NCBI RefSeq assembly: GCF_024614185.1
Contig: NZ_JAHTLF010000015.1
Span: forward strand, 383,402 to 447,401
Direction: 5' to 3'
From: Nocardioides carbamazepini
Lineage (GTDB): Bacteria > Actinomycetota > Actinomycetes > Propionibacteriales > Nocardioidaceae
Length of the DNA: 64,000 nt
A program made the translations under genes and the position numbers. How positions within the stretch are numbered: position 1 is the stretch's first letter; every line of letters starts with the position of its first letter. A model generated the notes under the pieces. That model searched no databases and had not been told where the DNA came from. It worked only from the letters and a program-made list of their open reading frames with translations. Below are positions 42,658 to 49,876 of this stretch, one piece after another.

Positions 42658-43469
42658 ACGGATTGCAGCGGGCCGGGCGGTGGATCGGCGAGCACCTGGT
42701 GCTGGCGGCCGGCCTCCTCGTGCTGGTCTACATGTTCGTCCCGATCGCCGTCGTGATGCTGATGAGCTTCAACGACAACAGCGAGTCGCGCAACGTCTAC
42801 GCCTTCCGGGACTTCACCTGGAGCAACTGGGCCAACCCCTGCAAGCCCGACGGCATGTGCGAGGCCGTGGTCCGCAGTATCGAGATCGGGCTGCTCGCCA
42901 CGCTGGTGGCGACCCTCCTCGGCAGCCTCGCGGCCTTCGCCCTCGTGCGCCATGACTTCATCGGCCGCTCGGTCGCCAACACGGTGATCTTCCTGCCGAT
43001 GGCCTCACCGGAGATCGTGATGGGCTCCTCGCTGCTCGCCCTGTTCGTCGCCGGCGGCTTCGGCGGCCAGCTGGGCTTCGTCACGATCTTCATCGCCCAC
43101 GTGATGTTCTGCCTGTCCTTCGTCATCGTGACGGTCAAAGCCCGCCTGTCGGGCCTGGACCAGAACCTCGAGCAGGCCGCGATGGACCTCTACGCCAGCG
43201 AGTGGACGACCTTCTGGCGGATCACCTTCCCGCTCGTCTTCCCCGGCGTCGCCGCCGCGGCGTTGCTGAGCTTCTCGCTGTCCTTCGACGACTTCATCAT
43301 CACCAACCTCAACGCCGGCCAGACCGTCACCTTCCCGATGTTCGTGTGGGGCGTCGCGCAGCGTGGCATCCCGATGCAGGTCAACGTGGTCGGGACCGTC
43401 ATGTTCCTGATCTCGCTGTTCCTGGTCGTGGGCAACATGCTGGTCACCCGCAAGCGGGCTGCCGTCTGA
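42654..43469 (+). CDS. potC: Polyamine-type ABC importer permease 2 (PotC-like)
   Basis: A 271-residue permease. Helix 1 is followed by V-V-M-L-M-S-F-N-D-N-S-E-S-R, a phrase typical of PotC/PotI, and the coupling loop has A-A-M-D-L-Y-A-S-E-W. The start overlaps potB by ATGA. The stop codon is also the first triplet of the repeat array that separates this operon from the convergent aminotransferase gene. Confidence 0.9.
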   Translation: MNGLQRAGRWIGEHLVLAAGLLVLVYMFVPIAVVMLMSFNDNSESRNVYAFRDFTWSNWANPCKPDGMCEAVVRSIEIGLLATLVATLLGSLAAFALVRHDFIGRSVANTVIFLPMASPEIVMGSSLLALFVAGGFGGQLGFVTIFIAHVMFCLSFVIVTVKARLSGLDQNLEQAAMDLYASEWTTFWRITFPLVFPGVAAAALLSFSLSFDDFIITNLNAGQTVTFPMFVWGVAQRGIPMQVNVVGTVMFLISLFLVVGNMLVTRKRAAV

Positions 43470-43612
43470 CCGTTGAGTCGTCGGTTCTGACCCGTTGAGT
43501 CGTCACATGTGACCCGTTGAACGGTCACAACCTGCCGGGGTGCGGGGTCAGTTCTGACGACTCGACGGGTCAGAACCGACGACTCAACAGGTCAGATCCG
43601 ACGACTCAACAG
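43467..43612. repeat. Six ~22-bp units, three per strand, forming a long hairpin between convergent genes
   Basis: Plus-strand units TGACC(C)GTTGAGTCGTC start at 43467, 43488 and 43510 (the third is diverged). After a G-rich centre, three inverted units with GACGACTC-A/G-ACGGGTCA or close variants lie at about 43552-43572, 43573-43594 and 43595-43612. The first unit begins in the potC stop codon. Opposite arms can pair over tens of bases, which would terminate transcripts from both sides. The modular build is odd for a simple terminator. Confidence 0.8.
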
Positions 43613-43618
43613 CGGTTG

Positions 43619-45013
43619 CTACAGGAGCCCAGCCGCCTCGGTGAGGACGGCACGGAGCTTCTGCTCCATCTCGTCGAAGTGCTCCTGGCCGCAGATCAGC
43701 GGCGGGGAGAGCTGGATGACCGGATCGCCGCGGTCGTCGGCGCGGCAGTAGAGGCCCGCGTCGTAGAGCGCCTTGGAGAGGAAGCCGCGCAGCAGCCGCT
43801 CGGACTCGTCCTCGTCGAAGGTCTCCTTGGTGGCCTTGTCCTTGACCAGCTCGATGCCGTAGAAGAAGCCGTCGCCACGCACGTCGCCGACGATCGGCAG
43901 GTCGAGCAGCTTGGCCAGGGTCCCGCGGAAGGCGTCCTCGTTCTCGCGCACGCCTTCGAGGACCTTCTCCTCCTCGAAGATCTCGAAGTTCTTCAGTGCG
44001 ACGGCCGTGGAGACCGGGTGGCCGCCGAACGTGTAGCCGTGCAGGAAGGTCTCGGTGCCGTGGGCGAACGGCTCATAGACCCGGTCGCTGGCGATCATCG
44101 CGCCCAACGGGGCGTAGCCGGAGGTGATGCCCTTGGCCGAGGTGATGATGTCGGGCTGGTAGCCGTAGCGCTCGGCACCGAACATGTAGCCCAGCCGGCC
44201 ATAGGCGCAGATGACCTCGTCGGAGACCAGCAGGACGTCGTACTGGTCGCAGATCTCGCGCACCCGCTGGAAGTAGCCCGGGGGCGGCGGGAAGCAGCCG
44301 CCGGCGTTCTGCACGGGCTCGAGGAAGACGGCGGCGACGGTCTCGGGCCCCTCGTTCTCGATGGCGACCGCGATCTGGTCGGCGGCCCAGCGACCGAAGA
44401 CCTCCGGGTCGACCGTGCCGTCGGCACCCTCCAGGAAGGCGGGTGCGCGGTAGATGTTGGTGTTGGGCACCCGGAAGGTCGACGGCACGAGCGGCTCGAA
44501 CGGCGCCTTGAGGCCCGGCAGACCGGTGATCGACAGCGCGCCGTGGGTGGTGCCGTGGTAGGCGATTGCGCGGCTGATCACCTTGTGCTTCATCGGCTTG
44601 CCGACGAGCTTGAAGTAGTTCTTGGCGAGCTTCCATGCCGACTCGACGGCCTCGCCGCCGCCGGAGGTGAAGAAGACGCGGTTGAGGTCGCCCGGCGCGT
44701 GGCTCGCGAGCTTGGCGGCCAGCTCGATCGCCGTCGGGTGGGCGTAGGACCACAGCGGGAAGAAGGCGAGTTGGGCGGCCTGCTTGGCGGCGGCCTCGGC
44801 GAGATCGGTGCGCCCGTGGCCCAGCTGGCTGACGAACAGCCCGCCGAGAGCGTCGAGGTACTTGCGGCCGTGGGCGTCCCACACGTAGGCGCCGTCACCG
44901 CGGACGATGACCGGAACCTCCGCGGTGTCGTACGACGACATGCGGGTGAAGTGCATCCACAGATGGTCCCGGGCGGACTGCTGGAGGGCGTCGTGCGTCG
45001 TTGTCTCTACCAC
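43619..45013 (-). CDS. Class III aminotransferase (polyamine:pyruvate type)
   Basis: A 464-residue PLP enzyme. The cofactor lysine is K294 in I-T-S-A-K-G-I-T-S-G-Y, with D265 in V-S-D-E-V. T-S-G-G-G-E-A-V-E-S-A-W holds the phosphate and A-Y-H-G-T-T-H-G-A-L the ring-stacking segment. It resembles SpuC-like putrescine/diamine aminotransferases, which transfer the terminal amino group to pyruvate and give an aminoaldehyde. GTG start; GGAGGG is unusually close upstream. Divergent from the aldehyde dehydrogenase that would use the aldehyde, and next to the polyamine-type importer. Confidence 0.88.
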   Translation of the reverse strand: MVETTTHDALQQSARDHLWMHFTRMSSYDTAEVPVIVRGDGAYVWDAHGRKYLDALGGLFVSQLGHGRTDLAEAAAKQAAQLAFFPLWSYAHPTAIELAAKLASHAPGDLNRVFFTSGGGEAVESAWKLAKNYFKLVGKPMKHKVISRAIAYHGTTHGALSITGLPGLKAPFEPLVPSTFRVPNTNIYRAPAFLEGADGTVDPEVFGRWAADQIAVAIENEGPETVAAVFLEPVQNAGGCFPPPPGYFQRVREICDQYDVLLVSDEVICAYGRLGYMFGAERYGYQPDIITSAKGITSGYAPLGAMIASDRVYEPFAHGTETFLHGYTFGGHPVSTAVALKNFEIFEEEKVLEGVRENEDAFRGTLAKLLDLPIVGDVRGDGFFYGIELVKDKATKETFDEDESERLLRGFLSKALYDAGLYCRADDRGDPVIQLSPPLICGQEHFDEMEQKLRAVLTEAAGLL

Positions 45014-45032
45014 CCCTCCATCTTGACCTTTC

Positions 45033-45093
45033 GGCGACGAAACAGCAAGTGAATCAGTTGTGATCCACGACGATCACAACGGATTTCGTCGCC
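45033..45093. promoter_or_regulatory. Nested inverted repeats between the aminotransferase and aldehyde dehydrogenase genes
   Basis: Outer arms GGCGACGAAA (45033-45042) and TTTCGTCGCC (45084-45093) are perfect 10-bp complements. Inner arms GTTGTGATC (45057-45065) and GATCACAAC (45072-45080) are perfect 9-bp complements with a 6-nt centre. ACGGATTTCGT also occurs in the Lrp-gene promoter. Most likely a multi-site Lrp/AsnC operator for the divergent pair. Confidence 0.6.
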
Positions 45094-45123
45094 CCCGGCC
45101 TTCCGTGCCGTCGACATGCTGAC

Positions 45124-45129
45124 TACGCT
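45124..45129 (+). promoter_or_regulatory. -10 box TACGCT, leaderless promoter of the aldehyde dehydrogenase gene
   Basis: TACGCT ends 8 nt before the ATG at 45138. There is no ribosome-binding site. Confidence 0.45.
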
Positions 45130-45137
45130 CGCCAGCC

Positions 45138-46577
45138 ATGACCCCCCTGCGCAACTTCATCGACGGTGCGTCCGTCGACGCCGCCTCCGGAGCCACCTAC
45201 GACGTCGTCGCCCCCGCGACCGGCCGCGCCTACACCACCGCGCCCGCCAGCGACGCCGAGGACGTCGACCGCGCGATGCGGGCGGCCGAGCGCGCCTTCG
45301 AGACCTGGGGCGAGACCACGCCGAAGGAGCGTCAGGAGGCGCTGCTCCGGATCGCGCAGGCGCTGGAGGACCGCTCCGACGAGTTCGTCCGGGTCGAGTC
45401 CGAGAACACCGGCAAGCCGCTCGGCCTCACGGCCGACGAGGAGCTCCCGCCGAGCGTCGACGAATTCCGGTTCTTCGCGGGTGCCGCCCGGGTCCTCGAG
45501 GGACGCAGCGCGGGCGAGTACCTCAAGGACCACACGTCCTGGGTCCGGCGCGAGCCGATCGGCGTCGTCGCCCAGGTGACACCGTGGAACTACCCGCTGA
45601 TGATGGCGATCTGGAAGATCGCACCGGCTCTCGCGGCCGGGAACACCGTGGTGCTCAAGCCGAGCGACACCACGCCCGCGAGCACCGTCCTGCTCGCCGA
45701 GCTGGCTGCCGAGTTCCTGCCGTCCGGGGTGCTCAACGTGGTCTGCGGCAACCGCGACGCGGGCCGCGCCCTGATCGAGCACCGCACGCCGCAGCTGGTC
45801 GCGATCACCGGCTCGGTGCGCGCCGGCATGGAGGTCGCCGGGTCCGCGGCGACCGATCTCAAGCGGGTCCACCTGGAGCTCGGCGGCAAGGCGCCCGTCG
45901 TGGTCTTCGACGATGCCGACGTGGCCGCGGCGGCGGAGGCGATCGCGACCGCGGGCTACTTCAACGCCGGCCAGGACTGCACGGCCGCCACCCGGGTGCT
46001 CGCCGCCGAGGGCGTCCACGACGAGCTCGTGGCGGCGCTCGCCGAGCAGGCTCGCGGCGCGCGCACCGGGCTGCCCGACGACCCCGACATCCTGTACGGC
46101 GCGCTCAACAACCCCGACCAGCTCGCCCGGGTCGCCGGCATGGTCGACCGGCTGCCCGACCACGCCCGGATCGAGGCCGGCGGCACCAGGCCCACGGTCG
46201 CCGGCGGCGAGGGCGGCTACTACTACGACCCGACCGTCGTCTCCGGGCTGCGCCAGGACGACGAGGTGATCCAGGACGAGGTCTTCGGTCCGGTCATCAC
46301 CGTGCAGCGCTTCTCCGACGAGGCGCAGGCGGTGCGCTTCGCCAACGACGTGCGCTACGGCCTGTCCTCGAGCGTGTGGACGAGCGACCACGGCCGGGCG
46401 ATGCGGATGTCGCGCCGGCTCGACTTCGGCGTCGTGTGGATCAACACCCACATCCCGTTCGTCTCCGAGATGCCGCACGGCGGCTTCAAGCACTCCGGCT
46501 ACGGCAAGGACCTCTCCATGTATGGTCTCGAGGACTACACCCGCATCAAGCACGTCATGTCGTACACGGGAGCGTGA
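45138..46577 (+). CDS. Aldehyde dehydrogenase (aminobutyraldehyde dehydrogenase-like)
   Basis: A 479-residue NAD(P)-dependent aldehyde dehydrogenase. Catalytic C281 is in F-N-A-G-Q-D-C-T-A-A, the general base E247 in L-E-L-G-G-K, and N151 in T-P-W-N-Y-P. The F-N-A-G-Q-D-C-T-A phrase is characteristic of gamma-aminobutyraldehyde/betaine-aldehyde-type enzymes. It would oxidise the aminoaldehyde from the divergent aminotransferase to an amino acid such as GABA. Leaderless ATG. First gene of a set with the saccharopine-dehydrogenase-like and FAD oxidase genes. Confidence 0.9.
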   Translation: MTPLRNFIDGASVDAASGATYDVVAPATGRAYTTAPASDAEDVDRAMRAAERAFETWGETTPKERQEALLRIAQALEDRSDEFVRVESENTGKPLGLTADEELPPSVDEFRFFAGAARVLEGRSAGEYLKDHTSWVRREPIGVVAQVTPWNYPLMMAIWKIAPALAAGNTVVLKPSDTTPASTVLLAELAAEFLPSGVLNVVCGNRDAGRALIEHRTPQLVAITGSVRAGMEVAGSAATDLKRVHLELGGKAPVVVFDDADVAAAAEAIATAGYFNAGQDCTAATRVLAAEGVHDELVAALAEQARGARTGLPDDPDILYGALNNPDQLARVAGMVDRLPDHARIEAGGTRPTVAGGEGGYYYDPTVVSGLRQDDEVIQDEVFGPVITVQRFSDEAQAVRFANDVRYGLSSSVWTSDHGRAMRMSRRLDFGVVWINTHIPFVSEMPHGGFKHSGYGKDLSMYGLEDYTRIKHVMSYTGA

Positions 46578-46585
46578 GCCGACCG

Positions 46586-47821
46586 ATGACCGGAATGCGC
46601 ATCCTCCTCGTCGGCGCCGGCGGCGTGGGCGGCGCCTTCGCCGCGATCGCCGCCCGCCGCGACTTCTTCGAGGCGATCGTGGTCGCCGACTACGACCCCG
46701 CGAAGGCGGAGCAGGCGGCCGCCACCGACGACCGGTACGTCGCCGCGCGGGTCGACGCTTCCTCGGCGGAGTCGGTGACCGCCCTGTGCCGGACGCACGG
46801 CATCACGCACGTGATGAACGCCGTGGACCCGGTGTTCGACATGCCGATCTTCGAGGGGGCGTTCGCGGCCGGGGCCGACTACCTCGACATGGCGATGTCG
46901 CTCTCGCGGCCGCACCCCGAGACGCCGTACGAGAGGACGGGGGTGAAGCTCGGCGACGAGCAGTTCGCGCTGGCCTCGCAGTGGGAGGCCGCGGGCCGGC
47001 TCGCCCTGGTCGGCATCGGTGTGGAGCCCGGGCTCTCGGACGTGTTCGCCCGCTATGCGGCCGACCACCTGTTCTCCGAGATCGACGAGCTCGGCACCCG
47101 CGACGGCGCCAACCTGGTGGTCACCGACGACGACGGCAACGAGATCTTCGCGCCGTCGTTCTCGATGTGGACCACGATCGAGGAGTGTCTCAACCCGCCG
47201 GTGATCTGGGAGCGGGACCGCGGCTGGTTCACGACTCCCCCGTTCTCCGAGCCGGAGGTGTTCGACTTCCCTGAGGGCATCGGTCCGGTCGAGTGCGTCA
47301 ATGTCGAGCACGAGGAGGTGCTCCTCATGCCGCGGTGGGTCGACTGCCGGCGGGCGACCTTCAAGTACGGGCTCGGCGAGGAGTTCATCACCATCCTCAA
47401 GGTGCTCCACACGCTCGGCCTCGACCGCACCGAGAAGGTCCGGGTCAAAGGCGTCGAGGTGTCCCCACGCGACGTCGTCGCCGCCGTGCTGCCGGATCCC
47501 GCCACGGTGGGGCCGCGGATGACCGGCAAGACCTGCGCCGGCCTGTGGGTCACCGGCACCGGCAAGGACGCCCACGGGGAGCCGACCGGTCCGCGGTCGA
47601 CGTACCTCTACCACGTGGTCGACAACGCCTGGTCGATGGCCGAGTACGGGCACCAGTGCGTGGTCTGGCAGACCGCGGTCAACCCCGTCATCGCGCTGGA
47701 GCTGCTCGCGACCGGCGCCTGGCAGGGCACCGGCGTCCTGGGTCCCGAGGCGTTCGACGCGGTGCCGTTCCTCGACCTGCTGACGGCGTACGGCGCCCCG
47801 TGGGGTCAGCGCGAGCAATGA
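46586..47821 (+). CDS. Saccharopine dehydrogenase-family NAD(P)-binding protein
   Basis: A 411-residue protein with a Rossmann start I-L-L-V-G-A-G-G-V-G-G-A and V-V-A-D-Y-D (acidic end of strand 2, NAD preference). It also has the family phrases V-M-N-A-V-D-P and A-G-A-D-Y-L-D-M-A, and G-I-G-V-E-P-G-L-S-D-V-F-A-R-Y-A-A. Relatives make or split secondary amines formed from an amine and an oxoacid (saccharopine, carboxynorspermidine). In this operon a role in polyamine breakdown or synthesis is plausible. ATG 46586 is 8 nt after the aldehyde dehydrogenase stop; its stop overlaps the next gene. Not closely similar to the protein at 3398. Confidence 0.85.
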   Translation: MTGMRILLVGAGGVGGAFAAIAARRDFFEAIVVADYDPAKAEQAAATDDRYVAARVDASSAESVTALCRTHGITHVMNAVDPVFDMPIFEGAFAAGADYLDMAMSLSRPHPETPYERTGVKLGDEQFALASQWEAAGRLALVGIGVEPGLSDVFARYAADHLFSEIDELGTRDGANLVVTDDDGNEIFAPSFSMWTTIEECLNPPVIWERDRGWFTTPPFSEPEVFDFPEGIGPVECVNVEHEEVLLMPRWVDCRRATFKYGLGEEFITILKVLHTLGLDRTEKVRVKGVEVSPRDVVAAVLPDPATVGPRMTGKTCAGLWVTGTGKDAHGEPTGPRSTYLYHVVDNAWSMAEYGHQCVVWQTAVNPVIALELLATGAWQGTGVLGPEAFDAVPFLDLLTAYGAPWGQREQ

Positions 47822-49194
47822 CCCTCACGCCCCGAGAGGCCCACGACCGGGCGGACGCCGCGGCGCCGCGGGTCCTGTGGCTGGACGCTCCGTCCCGGCC
47901 GGCGCCGCGCCCGCCGGTGGGCGACGCCGAGGTCGACCTGCTCGTCGTCGGCGCCGGGTTCACCGGCCTGTGGACCGCACTGCGCGCGCTCGAGCGCGAC
48001 GGCGACCGTTCGGTGCTGGTCGTCGACCGCGACCGCATCGCCGAGCACGCCACCGGCCGCAACGGCGGGTTCTGCGAGGCCAGCCTGACCCACGGCGAGA
48101 CCAACGGCCAGGAGCGCTGGCCCGAGGAGTACGACGCCCTCGACCGGATGGGCCGGACGAACCTCGACGAGATCGAGGCGACCGTCGCGCGGTACCGGAT
48201 CTCCTGCGACTTCGAGCGCACCGGCCAGCTGTCCGTCGCGACCCGTCCGCACGAGATCGACCTGCTCGAGCCGTCGGTGCCGGGCTTCCTCGACGCCACG
48301 GCCGTGCGCGCCATGGTCGACTCCCCCACCTATCTCGCGGGCCGGCTCGACGCCGAGGGCTGCGCCATGGTCGACCCGGCGCGCCTGGCCTGGGGCCTGG
48401 CCGACGCCGCGGAGTCCCTCGGCGCCCGGATCGCCGAGGACACGGCCGTCCTCGGCCTCCGCCGACGCGGCGGGGTGGTCGAGGTGACGACGTCCCAGGG
48501 CGTCGTGCGAGCGCGGCAGGTGGTGCTCGCGACGAACGTGTTCACCTCGCTGCTGCGCCGGACGCGGGCGCGGGTGGTGCCGGTCTACGACCACGTGCTG
48601 GCCACCGAGCCGCTCACGGCCGAGCAGCTCGCGGCGATCGACTGGGCGCGGCGGTGCGGCGTGGCCGACAGCGGGAACCTGTTCCACTACTACCGGCTGA
48701 CCGCGGACGACCGGATCCTGTGGGGCGGGTACGACGCCGTCTACCACTTCGGGCGCGGGATCGCGCCCGAGCACGAGCAGCGCACCGCCACGCACCGGCT
48801 GCTCGCCGAGCACTTCTACGCGACCTTCCCGCAGTTGTCCGACCTGCGGTTCTCCCACCGGTGGGGCGGCGTGATCGACACCTGCACCCGCTTCTGCGCG
48901 TTCTACGGCCTGGCCCACGGAGGCCGGGTGGCCTACGCGACGGGGTTCACCGGGCTCGGCGTCGGCGCCTCGCGGTTCGCCGCGGACGTGATGCTCGACC
49001 TGCTGTCGGGAGCGCCGACCGAGCGGACCCGGCTGGCGATGGTGCGCGAGAAGCCACTGCCCTTCCCGCCCGAGCCGTTCGCCTGGATCGGCATCCAGCT
49101 GACCCGGTGGGCATCGGCGCGGGCCGACGAGACGGGCCGGCGCAACCTGTGGCTGCGGACGCTCGACCGGCTGGGACTCGGCTTCGACTCCTAG
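47818..49194 (+). CDS. FAD-dependent amine oxidoreductase (DAO family, PuuB-like)
   Basis: A 458-residue DAO-fold flavoprotein. The dinucleotide motif V-V-G-A-G-F-T-G-L-W is near 43-52, then H-A-T-G-R-N-G-G-F-C-E, a segment typical of gamma-glutamylputrescine oxidases and related enzymes, and G-F-T-G-L-G-V-G near the end. It probably oxidises a primary or secondary amine to aldehyde plus ammonia or amine, using O2. ATGA overlap with the preceding gene. It extends the amine-catabolic set; the exact substrate is open. Confidence 0.85.
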   Translation: MTLTPREAHDRADAAAPRVLWLDAPSRPAPRPPVGDAEVDLLVVGAGFTGLWTALRALERDGDRSVLVVDRDRIAEHATGRNGGFCEASLTHGETNGQERWPEEYDALDRMGRTNLDEIEATVARYRISCDFERTGQLSVATRPHEIDLLEPSVPGFLDATAVRAMVDSPTYLAGRLDAEGCAMVDPARLAWGLADAAESLGARIAEDTAVLGLRRRGGVVEVTTSQGVVRARQVVLATNVFTSLLRRTRARVVPVYDHVLATEPLTAEQLAAIDWARRCGVADSGNLFHYYRLTADDRILWGGYDAVYHFGRGIAPEHEQRTATHRLLAEHFYATFPQLSDLRFSHRWGGVIDTCTRFCAFYGLAHGGRVAYATGFTGLGVGASRFAADVMLDLLSGAPTERTRLAMVREKPLPFPPEPFAWIGIQLTRWASARADETGRRNLWLRTLDRLGLGFDS

Positions 49195-49197
49195 CCC

Positions 49198-49203
49198 TAG
49201 GAT
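49198..49203 (+). promoter_or_regulatory. -10 box TAGGAT, leaderless promoter
   Basis: TAGGAT ends 7 nt before the ATG at 49211. It overlaps the end of the preceding transcription unit. Confidence 0.5.
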
Positions 49204-49210
49204 CAGGGCC

Positions 49211-49864
49211 ATGGCCGACCAGTGGCGCTCGTACGACGGAGCCCAGGGCGGTTCCGACGGCGTCGAGCCGTCGTACCCGCTCTACGACCCGGGCACCGAG
49301 CGCAGTCGGGTACGACGCCGGATCGGGGTGCTGGTCGTCGGAGGCCTGGTCGTGCTCGGCGGCACGGGCGCGGGGATCACGGCGCTGGTCGTGAACGCGC
49401 TCGACGGCGACAGCGGCACGACCACGTCGACCACCACCACGACCACCACGTCGTCCAGCCGCACCGAGATCACCATCAAGGGCAGCGGCACGGCGGACCT
49501 GTTCACGACCAAGGGCACCGCGGCCATGGTCGAGGCGCTGGTGAAGGAGACCGGGTCGGCCGAGGCGCACGAGATCGTGCTCTTCGAGGACCACGCCGTG
49601 CTCGCCGTCCCGGGGCCTGACGGGCCACGGACACTCATGTGGGACGGCACGTCGATGACCGCTGCCGGTGGCGGATCCTCAGCACGCAGGCCGTTCGACG
49701 CCGCCGACCTCGACGGCGCGGTTCTGGCGCCCCTGTGCGGCACCGAGCCGGACAGCTGCATGGTCGTCGCCGGCCGGCCGCTGCCCGGCGCCGGCGACAC
49801 CTGGCTCACGGTCACCGGCCCCGATGGGGTGCACCTGACCGATCTCGCGGGCAAGGCGGTCTGA
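49211..49864 (+). CDS. Single-pass membrane protein with Thr/Ser-rich linker, function unknown
   Basis: 217 residues. A hydrophilic N-terminal ~35 residues ending in basic R-R-R, one membrane helix (about 37-60), then a run of threonines and serines (~73-85) as a flexible spacer, and an extracytoplasmic ~130-residue domain. That domain has strand-rich repeats and two cysteines in L-C-G-T-E-P-D-S-C that may pair. No known family recognised. It converges on jetC with a 12-bp gap, occupying the place where jetD would be expected. Confidence 0.7.
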   Translation: MADQWRSYDGAQGGSDGVEPSYPLYDPGTERSRVRRRIGVLVVGGLVVLGGTGAGITALVVNALDGDSGTTTSTTTTTTTSSSRTEITIKGSGTADLFTTKGTAAMVEALVKETGSAEAHEIVLFEDHAVLAVPGPDGPRTLMWDGTSMTAAGGGSSARRPFDAADLDGAVLAPLCGTEPDSCMVVAGRPLPGAGDTWLTVTGPDGVHLTDLAGKAV

Positions 49865-49876
49865 TCGGGTCGCCGG

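Noticed and set aside
43467..43612. Repeat units considered as a CRISPR array
   Set aside because: Units are adjacent without spacers, lie in both orientations, and no cas genes are near.
45057..45080. GATCACAA in the amine promoter compared with GATCACAAAT in the AraC blocks
   Set aside because: Only eight shared bases and different symmetry; chance similarity is more likely than a common regulator.
49420..49460. ACC/ACG-rich tract as a DNA repeat element
   Set aside because: It simply encodes the Thr/Ser linker of the membrane protein at 49211.
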